NCBI GenBank assembly: GCA_041745765.1
Contig: JBGTIH010000162.1
Span: forward strand, 1-28,947
DNA length: 28,947 nucleotides
Source of the DNA: JAHCHG01 sp041745765
GTDB taxonomy: Bacteria > Acidobacteriota > Blastocatellia > Pyrinomonadales > Pyrinomonadaceae
Reading direction: 5' to 3'
A model generated the notes under the pieces. That model made no database searches. It was given only the letters and a program-made list of their open reading frames with translations, and was not told the origin of the DNA. The position numbers were made by a program, and so were the translations under genes. Shown one piece after another: positions 7,232 through 13,555 of the stretch (within the stretch, counting starts at the first letter, position 1; every line of letters starts with the position of its first letter).

Positions 7232-10048
7232 TTATTTTCCGATTATAACAAAAGATGACCAGAAATAAGGATGTTTGTCTTGTTCGATAAAATCTTTTTG
7301 AGCTTTTCTTAATGATGCCGAAACCGAGTTCCCGCGTTGCAGCTGCGCGTAAAAATCCGTCATTAATTTACTGGTCGCCGCATCATTAACCGTCCACAGA
7401 CTTAAAACGAGCGAACTTGCGCCGACGGTTAAAAAGCCGCGTGCCAGCCCTAAGATCTCATCGCCCGCGAAAATTTTATTTAAACCCGTTTCGCACGCGC
7501 TCAACGTAACGAGCTGCGCGCTTAGTTTCTGCGAACAAATATCGCGCACCGTAATAAAGCCGTCCGCCAGATGAAGACTCGAAAAAAGCGGATTTTCGGG
7601 ACGAAATTGTCCATGACACGCCAGATGCAAAATATCGAAATCAGGCGCGTTTTCGGTATAATTCTTAAAATTCGCCCGGTTTCCCATAAAACTTTCCGAT
7701 TTTTCAAAAATTTTTTCTAAAGCCTTGATCTCATCATTAACCAGCGGAATGCGTTCGTCGGCAAAACCGAAAAGCAAGGCGTTTTCTAATTTTTTCACCT
7801 TTTTTCGGTTCAGTTTTTGCCAGACCGCCGCGCTCGGCGCATAGACAATTTCGCGCGATTCGATCAAATAATTTTCGCCGTCAAAAAGAGCGTTAAAAGG
7901 CACATAATGCAGCGCACCGACCGGAACGATGACCAGATCGCGCATTTCCAGAAAATCCTCAAGCGGTGCGAGCAGTTTTTCAAATAATTTCCGCAAATAA
8001 AAATCCGCGCGTTTTTTGAGTTCGGGCATAAATTTTTCCAGATGAACTGTCCCGAATCTGAGCGCACCGAATTGAAAATGCAAACCTTCAAGAAGTAAGC
8101 TTATTTCGCTTTCTTTTGCTAAATTTTCAATGTAATTGATTTTCGTGCCGGAAACGATAAATACCGATAAATTATCGTTAAAACTCACAAATTCAATCAA
8201 GACTTTTCGCTTGCCGATATGTTTTTGCAAGTCTGAAAGATCGGCAGAATTTGCGCTAAGTTCAGCCCTCGGGCTGAACTTAGCGGCTTTCGTGCTTTCG
8301 ATCTGCCGCATCACATCCGCAATCTGCTTTTCGCGTAAATTTACTTTTTGCTCCAAACCTTTGATTTCCGCGTCTTCCGCCCGATTCAGACGGCTGTAAA
8401 ACCAGTTTAATTCTTCGCGCAAACTCCGGAGTTTTGCCGCGAGTTTTGCCGAAGTTTTTGTTTGATTTTTCGTCTGAAAATCATTATTCAGATTTTCAGA
8501 AAGAGCGCGGGAACGCCCCTTTTCGACATAAAAAAAGGCTTTTTCCAAATCATTTTCGGCTAAATAAATTTTTGCCAGATTTTCAAACGGCGCGAGTTTA
8601 TTTGCCAGAAAAGCCATCCGGAATTCTTCCGCCGGAAGCGGTGCGCGCAAATTTTCGATCATTTCGATGGCTTTTTCAAAATGCTTTTTCGCTTTTGCTT
8701 TTTCGCCCATCTGAACGGCAAGATTTCCCAGAGAATTAAGCGCGATGCGGGCGATGTTCGCCTGTTCTTGTTCGATTGCGTTTTGAAAAGTTTGAAGGAG
8801 CGTTTTTTCCGCCGCTTTAATTTTTCCGAGTTTTCGCAGAGCCTCGCCTTTTAACCATTTTGCCGTTAATTGATGACGCAGATTTTCGCTTTTATCAAGA
8901 AATTTTTCGGCTTCTTTGACTAAATTCAGCGTTTTTTGAAAATTTTCGAGATTCAATTCGAGCGCGGCTTCATTTAATTTCACGGCAGCCGCGCCGACTT
9001 TATTTTTTTCGGCGATGTAAAGATTTGCGCTTTTTTTCAGTTCGTTGCGCGCCGTTCTCGTTTTTTTGAGCAAACCGGCGGTTTTGCCGAGATTTGCCCG
9101 CGCTCTTGCTTCTTCGCCCTGAAGTTTTAATTTGCGGAGCTTGCCGGAAACCTTTTCGTAAATTGCCAGGGCTTCGGCAGATAAATTCAGTTCGAGATAA
9201 ATGTCGGCAATTTCGAGTTCGGCAATCGCCGTTTGATGAGGCATTTTTAATTGCTCGTATTTTTGGCGCGACGATTCGAGAAATCCGAGCGCATCGGCAA
9301 ATCTTCCGCGAAACATCGCCAGATTTCCCAAACTCGCTTCGATTTCCGCTTCCGTCACATTCATTTTTTCGGCTTGTGCGCGATATAAAGCATTTGTGTA
9401 AAACTTTTCGGCGTTCGGAAAATCATTGATTTCGGCGTAAGTATTGGCAAGACTGTTTTCCGCCATTGTCAGCCAGGTTTTTTCACCTAGTTTGGAAAAC
9501 CGATCGCGCGCCGAAAGGCAGTATTTTTCGGCTTTTTTATGAAATTCGCGGCGCGATACGATATTGCTTAAATTCATCTCGATCTTTCCCGCGGCGAGTT
9601 CGTCTTCGTATTTTTCAAAGATTTTCAGCGCATTTTCGCCGCAAATAATAGCTTCATCGTATTTTCCCAAAAGCGCAAGCGCGTAAAGTTTGGCGACCTG
9701 CGTATTTGCCGCCTCGTGTTCTTTTTCGAGTGTCTTAAATACTGCGGCGGATTTATCGAGATTTTCGATAGTTGATTCCAGTTTTCCGCTCGTTAGATCG
9801 GCGATTCCTGAAATCCAGAAAAAATAGGCTTCGATTTCCTTTTTTGGATTAAATTTAAATAATGATTTTATTGCCGTCGCGGTTTTTTGCGCTTTAATTG
9901 GCTCAACTGTCCACGCCGCGTAGCAGATTTCCTTTACGGCACGCGCCAGAAATTCATCCGATTTTTCGCGGTTTTTCTCTAAGAGCGTTTTTCTTTCGTT
10001 TTCGCTTTTTGCCGAAACCAATTTTTTTGCAAGGTTTTGTCGAAGCAT
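7232..10048 (-). CDS. TPR-repeat CHAT-domain (caspase-like) protein
   Basis: This 938-aa, apparently cytosolic protein has no signal peptide. Residues about 75-480 are tandem TPR-like helical hairpins, a protein-binding solenoid. About 520-600 is Lys/Glu-rich and probably coiled coil. About 640-938 is a CHAT domain, a caspase/separase-fold cysteine protease family. The catalytic pair is H812 in LHLACHG and C852 in LSACETG, followed by the usual DEILGLARGF and LSLWTVND segments. The domain looks active. A perfect palindrome lies in the coding sequence just before the CHAT domain (8254-8285). Upstream, the 163-aa gene is separated by 102 bases that contain a terminator-like hairpin, and no copy of the shared promoter motif lies in that gap. 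Expression may therefore depend on read-through from 10666-10694 or on an unseen promoter. A protease or signalling role is inferred from the family. Confidence 0.92.
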   Translation of the reverse strand: MLRQNLAKKLVSAKSENERKTLLEKNREKSDEFLARAVKEICYAAWTVEPIKAQKTATAIKSLFKFNPKKEIEAYFFWISGIADLTSGKLESTIENLDKSAAVFKTLEKEHEAANTQVAKLYALALLGKYDEAIICGENALKIFEKYEDELAAGKIEMNLSNIVSRREFHKKAEKYCLSARDRFSKLGEKTWLTMAENSLANTYAEINDFPNAEKFYTNALYRAQAEKMNVTEAEIEASLGNLAMFRGRFADALGFLESSRQKYEQLKMPHQTAIAELEIADIYLELNLSAEALAIYEKVSGKLRKLKLQGEEARARANLGKTAGLLKKTRTARNELKKSANLYIAEKNKVGAAAVKLNEAALELNLENFQKTLNLVKEAEKFLDKSENLRHQLTAKWLKGEALRKLGKIKAAEKTLLQTFQNAIEQEQANIARIALNSLGNLAVQMGEKAKAKKHFEKAIEMIENLRAPLPAEEFRMAFLANKLAPFENLAKIYLAENDLEKAFFYVEKGRSRALSENLNNDFQTKNQTKTSAKLAAKLRSLREELNWFYSRLNRAEDAEIKGLEQKVNLREKQIADVMRQIESTKAAKFSPRAELSANSADLSDLQKHIGKRKVLIEFVSFNDNLSVFIVSGTKINYIENLAKESEISLLLEGLHFQFGALRFGTVHLEKFMPELKKRADFYLRKLFEKLLAPLEDFLEMRDLVIVPVGALHYVPFNALFDGENYLIESREIVYAPSAAVWQKLNRKKVKKLENALLFGFADERIPLVNDEIKALEKIFEKSESFMGNRANFKNYTENAPDFDILHLACHGQFRPENPLFSSLHLADGFITVRDICSQKLSAQLVTLSACETGLNKIFAGDEILGLARGFLTVGASSLVLSLWTVNDAATSKLMTDFYAQLQRGNSVSASLRKAQKDFIEQDKHPYFWSSFVIIGK
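8254..8285. repeat. Perfect palindromic element inside the CHAT gene
   Basis: CGCTAAGTTCAGCCC (8254-8268) and its exact reverse complement GGGCTGAACTTAGCG (8271-8285) are separated by two bases. It is translated in frame as part of KFSPRAELSANS (about residues 588-599), between the helical region and the CHAT domain. It resembles dispersed palindromes rather than a conserved protein segment. Confidence 0.85.
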
Positions 10049-10073
10049 TTCCGTATTTCATTCTAACAACTAA

Positions 10074-10110
10074 TAAAAAAAGCGGAAAGCTTTTAAAAAC
10101 TCTCCGCCTT
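10074..10110 (-). terminator. Terminator-like hairpin between the 163-aa gene and the CHAT gene
   Basis: On the minus strand GCGGAGAG (10107-10100) pairs with CTTTCCGC (10089-10082), with one mismatch. The stem is followed directly by a run of seven or more T. It is a canonical rho-independent shape placed 41 bases after the 163-aa stop and 26 bases ahead of the CHAT start, so it would end or attenuate transcription before CHAT. Confidence 0.75.
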
Positions 10111-10150
10111 TTCTTTCCCCCTTGCTCTCCCGTTTTAGAAGGAACTTTTT

Positions 10151-10642
10151 TTAACTTAAATCCAAATCTTCGATGACGATTTCTTTTTCGCCGGTCTGTA
10201 AACTGAGGTTATATTTTCCGCTTGGAATTCCGGTAAACTTAAATTCGCTTAAATCGTTGGCTGTCGTTTCAAACTCGCCGAGCTTAATTATTGCGCCTTC
10301 AAAGGCTTCGCCCAAAATCTGTCCGTGAATTTCCAGACCTTTTTTCGCCCGTTTGATTCTCAGATCAATCGAGTTTTCGCCCGCTTCAAAAAGCATCTGC
10401 CGCGCGTTTGACGCGGAAGCCGAGCGTTCGCCGAAAGCCGCTCTGTTCGGCGACAGATCCAGCTGCAAACTCGCCAAAACTTTTCGGGCAAAAGATTTTT
10501 TCGGCTCAACGGCTCGCGAGCGAAAGATATTTTTCGACCATTTTACCGCATCTTGCGGCGCATCAACCGATTTATCCGTTTGCATCAGATAGATTATCTT
10601 TTCTACCGTTTTGTCTGAATTGTTGTTTCCCATCAATTTCAT
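10151..10642 (-). CDS. Small protein of the sigma/CHAT cluster with a C-terminal beta-sandwich-like segment
   Basis: This 163-aa protein has no named family that I can assign. The N-terminal half is charged and helical (EKIIYLMQTDKS, KWSKNIFRSR, FARKVLASLQLDL). The middle has an ARQMLFEAGENSIDLRIKR stretch. Residues about 104-160 (HGQILGEAFEGAIIKLGEF to FKFTGIPSGKYNLSL) resemble carboxypeptidase-regulatory-like or Cna-B-like beta-sandwich repeats, by the G.F/FKF..IPSG.Y.L pattern. It has no signal peptide or membrane segment. The ATG at 10642 has a Shine-Dalgarno (GAGAGG), and the first copy of the shared promoter motif lies only 24 bases upstream. From its position between the sigma factor and CHAT genes it could regulate either one; this is inference. 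Confidence 0.75.
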   Translation of the reverse strand: MKLMGNNNSDKTVEKIIYLMQTDKSVDAPQDAVKWSKNIFRSRAVEPKKSFARKVLASLQLDLSPNRAAFGERSASASNARQMLFEAGENSIDLRIKRAKKGLEIHGQILGEAFEGAIIKLGEFETTANDLSEFKFTGIPSGKYNLSLQTGEKEIVIEDLDLS

Positions 10643-10665
10643 CTTTTACGTGCCTCTCTAAATTA

Positions 10666-10694
10666 ACAGTGCGGTTTTTTGTTTGGAAAAGACA
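10666..10694 (-). promoter_or_regulatory. Shared promoter motif, copy 1 (ahead of the 163-aa gene)
   Basis: On the minus strand TGTCTTTT (10694-10687), a 13-base spacer and CGCACTGT (10673-10666), 23 bases before the ATG at 10642. The sequence extends on the -35 side as AAG, as in the S8 copy. It is the best candidate target of the ECF sigma factor encoded directly upstream. Confidence 0.8.
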
Positions 10695-10702
10695 CTTCTT
10701 TG

Positions 10703-10736
10703 GATTTTAGATTTTAGATTTTGGATTTTGGATTTG
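10703..10736. repeat. Heptanucleotide tandem repeat (GATTTTA x2, GATTTTG x2, partial fifth)
   Basis: Four contiguous 7-base units at 10703-10730 and a partial fifth. Part of it (10702-10722) is the exact reverse complement of 10820-10840, giving a 21-bp inverted pair that brackets the stretch between the sigma gene and the 163-aa promoter. Confidence 0.9.
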
Positions 10737-10819
10737 TTTTACTGTTACGGATTTCGATTATTTATTTGATCTTTAGTCGAAAAGCTATGTAAAAAATCAA
10801 AGTAAATTGTTAATATTTG

Positions 10820-10847
10820 AAAATCTAAAATCTAAAATCCAAAATCC
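10820..10847. repeat. Heptanucleotide tandem repeat (AAAATCT x2, AAAATCC x2)
   Basis: Four 7-base units in inverted orientation to the array at 10703-10736. The last base overlaps the stop codon of the ECF sigma gene (TAG on the minus strand at 10849-10847). Confidence 0.9.
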
Positions 10848-11458
10848 TACTGTTTTGTCAAAATTTTCTCCAGCTTCTTTAAACAGCGTGTTCTCAAAGG
10901 AGAAATGCTCGTCGTGCCGACTCCGATTGCCGCGGCAACTTCGGCGTAACTTGCCGAAGGTTCGGTCAGATAAATCATTGCTAAGATTTTCTGACATTTT
11001 TCTTCCAATTCCTGCAAAGCGGTTCTGATCAGATGCTGCTCTTCGAGTTCGATCAATTTATCATCGGCAAGCATTGAATTATCGGGCAGATTTGTCATTT
11101 CCAGTTCCATCTCTTCTTCCGTTTCTGGCGAGTAAAAACCTTTTTCGCGGCGAACCAAACCCCAGGTTTTAAACTTTGCCGTCGTTACCAGCCACGAACG
11201 GATTCTTTCGGGCTGCTCAATCTCGTCTAACTTTTCAAAAAGCGTCAGAAAAACTTCCTGCAAAATGTCTGCCGATTGTGCTTCGGACAATCCGGCGCGG
11301 CGCGGTATGGCGAAGATCAGGCGTTGGTAGCGGTCAACGAGCGCGTTCCACGCCGATTCATCGCCGCGCTGACACGATTTTACAAGCTCGCTATCGCTTA
11401 TTTCTAAGCTTCGCGCCGGAAATTCGCTTTTCGATTTTTGCACAAGCATTTCGCTCAC
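10847..11458 (-). CDS. ECF-type sigma-70 family RNA polymerase sigma factor
   Basis: This protein of up to 203 aa has the two-domain ECF layout. Region 2 (about residues 27-105) contains LVDRYQRLIFAIPRR, SADILQEVFLTLFEKL and RSWLVTTAKFKTWGLVRREKG. An acidic linker (about 108-135) follows, then region 4 (about 140-198) with the helix-turn-helix SYAEVAAAIGVGTTSISPLRTRCLKKL. The reading frame opens with GTG at 11458, and an in-frame ATG at 11449 is a plausible alternative; neither has a strong Shine-Dalgarno. No anti-sigma membrane protein is adjacent. The neighbour downstream is the 163-aa protein and then the CHAT gene. Three copies of one two-box motif in this block are its likely target promoters. 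Its own upstream region lacks that motif. Confidence 0.92.
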   Translation of the reverse strand: MSEMLVQKSKSEFPARSLEISDSELVKSCQRGDESAWNALVDRYQRLIFAIPRRAGLSEAQSADILQEVFLTLFEKLDEIEQPERIRSWLVTTAKFKTWGLVRREKGFYSPETEEEMELEMTNLPDNSMLADDKLIELEEQHLIRTALQELEEKCQKILAMIYLTEPSASYAEVAAAIGVGTTSISPLRTRCLKKLEKILTKQ

Positions 11459-11568
11459 TAAATGTTGATTATTAAATGATTTTTACTATTTCTTCAAGCA
11501 TCTTGGCAATTCACGGCATCGCTGCTTTTTTTGACATTTTTTGCAAAACATCTGCTTCCAGTATTTTT

Positions 11569-12699
11569 TCAGACGATCAGTGCGCGAGCTTGTTTAACAG
11601 TAATAACGGCGGATTCCGCAGCTTCGGCAACCGCCGTCAAGTGTCCCATTTTGCGCCCCGTTCGCGCTTTAGTTTTGCCGTAGAGATGAAGTTTGATGTT
11701 TGGAATTTCCAGAGCTTTTTGCCAATTCGGTTCGCCCGCTTGCCAGAGATCGCCGAGCAGATTTGCCATCGCGCACGGCGCGTAAAATTCGGTCAAGCCG
11801 AGCGGCAGACCACAGACCGCCCGCAATTGCTGTTCAAACTGCGACGTAACGCATGCGTCAAACGTCAGATGTCCCGAATTATGGGGGCGCGGCGCGAGTT
11901 CGTTAATCAATAATTTTTCATCTTTCGTCAGAAAAAATTCGACGCACAGAGTTCCGACATAATCAAGAGTTTCAGCAACATTTCGGGCGATTTCGACGGC
12001 TTCATTAAAAATCTTTCCCGAACAAACAGCCGGTGCAAAAGAAACGTCCAGAATATGGTTTGCGTGCGCGTTTTCGATCACGCCGTAATGCGCGAAATTG
12101 CCCGCAACATCGCGTGCGCAAACGACCGAAACTTCCTTTTCAAAATCAACAAACGCCTCCAAAACCGATTCTTTTCCGCCGAGTTTATCTAAAGCGGTTT
12201 CGATGTCCGCGCTCGAATCTATCTTGCTTTGACCTTTGCCGTCATAACCGAATCCGGCGGTTTTCAAAACTGCCGGCAAGCCGATTTCCGGCACGGCTTG
12301 ATAAAGATCATCAATCGTTTTGATATGCCGAAACGGCGCAATCGGAAAACCGTTTTTTGACAAAAAATTCTTTTCCCGCAGACGGTTTTGCGTCGTATGT
12401 AAAATCTCGCCTTTCGGAAAAACTTCGACGAATTGCGCGGCGGTTTCGACCGTCCGCGACGGCACATTTTCAAACTCAAACGTCACAACATCAACCGAGC
12501 GCGCAAACTTTTCGATCGTTTCCAAATCTTCATAATCGGCGGAAGTTTCAAAATCGGCAACCTGTCCGGTCGGTGTGTCTGAGGCGGGCGAAAAGGTATG
12601 AACGCGATAACCCATTTTTCGCGCTTCGATGGCAAACATTCGCCCTAATTGTCCGCTGCCGAAAACGCCGATAGTTGAATTTGGAAGGATTGGATTCAT
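11569..12699 (-). CDS. purK: 5-(carboxyamino)imidazole ribonucleotide synthase (PurK)
   Basis: ATP-grasp enzyme of 376 aa that carboxylates aminoimidazole ribonucleotide with bicarbonate and ATP to N5-CAIR, in de novo purine synthesis. Seen: N-terminal TIGVFGSGQLGRM (residues 9-21), VVTFEFENVP, the ATP-grasp segments VLKTAGFGYDGKGQ and VLEAFVDFEKEVSVV, and the family signature ELAPRPHNSGHLTFDAC followed by TSQFEQQLRAVCGLPLG. The product is handed to PurE, encoded just upstream on the same strand 214 bases away. The gap carries hairpins that may separate or modulate the two. Length and ends are normal. Confidence 0.96.
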   Translation of the reverse strand: MNPILPNSTIGVFGSGQLGRMFAIEARKMGYRVHTFSPASDTPTGQVADFETSADYEDLETIEKFARSVDVVTFEFENVPSRTVETAAQFVEVFPKGEILHTTQNRLREKNFLSKNGFPIAPFRHIKTIDDLYQAVPEIGLPAVLKTAGFGYDGKGQSKIDSSADIETALDKLGGKESVLEAFVDFEKEVSVVCARDVAGNFAHYGVIENAHANHILDVSFAPAVCSGKIFNEAVEIARNVAETLDYVGTLCVEFFLTKDEKLLINELAPRPHNSGHLTFDACVTSQFEQQLRAVCGLPLGLTEFYAPCAMANLLGDLWQAGEPNWQKALEIPNIKLHLYGKTKARTGRKMGHLTAVAEAAESAVITVKQARALIV

Positions 12700-12790
12700 A
12701 AGAAATTTGATGTTTTGAACAAATTTGAAAGCTATATTTTGAATGCGAAAAACAATTGTTGCAAATTTAAGAAATCAATTTACAAAACAA

Positions 12791-12897
12791 CGGCGCAAAA
12801 TAATTAAATATCTCGCGCCGTTTGTCGGATAGGCAATGCCTATCCAGGGTTGGCACCTTGCATTAAACTTAGCTTGTTTGTCCGATTAAGACAAGCG
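12791..12897. repeat. Cluster of three hairpins between purE and purK
   Basis: CGGCGC (12791-12796) pairs with GCGCCG (12815-12820). GGATAGGC (12827-12834) pairs perfectly with GCCTATCC (12838-12845) across AAT. A further pair GCTTGT/ACAAGC spans about 12872-12896. No T-run follows on the minus strand, so these look more like intergenic repeat structure than a classical terminator. Confidence 0.6.
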
Positions 12898-12913
12898 CGT
12901 AAAAAATGGAAAT

Positions 12914-13438
12914 TTACTTTAATTCCGAACCCAAAACCGTACTTGTTTGTTTATTTCTGAATTCGTGGAGTTTTTCGCGCAATTCGGGGCGCGAATTGGC
13001 GAGAATCGAAACGGCGAAAAGCGCGGCGTTTTTTGCGCCGGCAGTGCCGATTGCGAGCGTTCCGACCGGAACGCCAAAGGGCATTTGAACAATTGAAAGC
13101 AGGGAATCTATTCCTGAAAGTGCTTTGCTCTGGATGGGAACGCCGAGGACGGGCAAAACCGTCTGCGAAGCGCACATTCCCGGCAGATGTGCCGCGCCGC
13201 CCGCACCGGCGATGATGACTTCGATGCCGCGAGATTCGGCAGTTTTGGCAAATTCAAATAATAGATCGGGCGTGCGGTGCGCCGAAACTACGCGTGTTTC
13301 GTGCGCCACGCCGAACTCTTCTAAAATATCAGCGGAGGTTTTCATCGTTTCCCAATCGGACGTGCTGCCCATAATGACGGCAACTAAAGGCTTTGCTTTG
13401 ATTTTGGATTTTGGATTTTGGATTTTGGATTTTGCCAT
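12914..13438 (-). CDS. purE: N5-carboxyaminoimidazole ribonucleotide mutase (PurE, class I)
   Basis: This 174-aa enzyme converts the PurK product N5-CAIR to CAIR in purine synthesis. Motifs: VAVIMGSTSDWETM (residues 19-32, phosphate binding), VVSAHRTPDLL (about 50-60, catalytic His), the Gly-rich IIAGAGGAAHLPGM, and LLSIVQMPFGVPVGTLAIG. The only usable start is the ATG at 13438; between it and the MGSTSD core there is no other ATG, GTG or TTG start. The first 15 or so residues (MAKSKIQNPKSKIKAKP) are therefore translated from a GATTTTG heptanucleotide repeat. Upstream of purK on the same strand, so probably co-expressed with it. Confidence 0.95.
   Translation of the reverse strand: MAKSKIQNPKSKIKAKPLVAVIMGSTSDWETMKTSADILEEFGVAHETRVVSAHRTPDLLFEFAKTAESRGIEVIIAGAGGAAHLPGMCASQTVLPVLGVPIQSKALSGIDSLLSIVQMPFGVPVGTLAIGTAGAKNAALFAVSILANSRPELREKLHEFRNKQTSTVLGSELK
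13400..13434. repeat. Heptanucleotide tandem repeat GATTTTG x5, in the purE start
   Basis: Five exact contiguous copies of GATTTTG on the plus strand. On the minus strand they encode the basic N-terminal tail of PurE. The unit is shared with the arrays near 10703 and 10820. Confidence 0.95.
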
Positions 13439-13555
13439 TGCTTAAAAAATAGATAAGATGCGCGACGAAAGCAAATCCTTCAGCGCATCTTTTAACAGAT
13501 AGATTCTGAAAGGTTTCTTTAACTATCAAAATTGGAACTTTTTAATCGTATTCTT

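Noticed and set aside
11459..11568. Autoregulatory copy of the shared motif ahead of the sigma gene
   Set aside because: Only TGTC followed by an A run is present; the TTTT and GCACTGT parts are missing.
12700..12913. Purine riboswitch between purE and purK
   Set aside because: The stems do not match the three-way purine aptamer and lie between the two genes rather than ahead of them.
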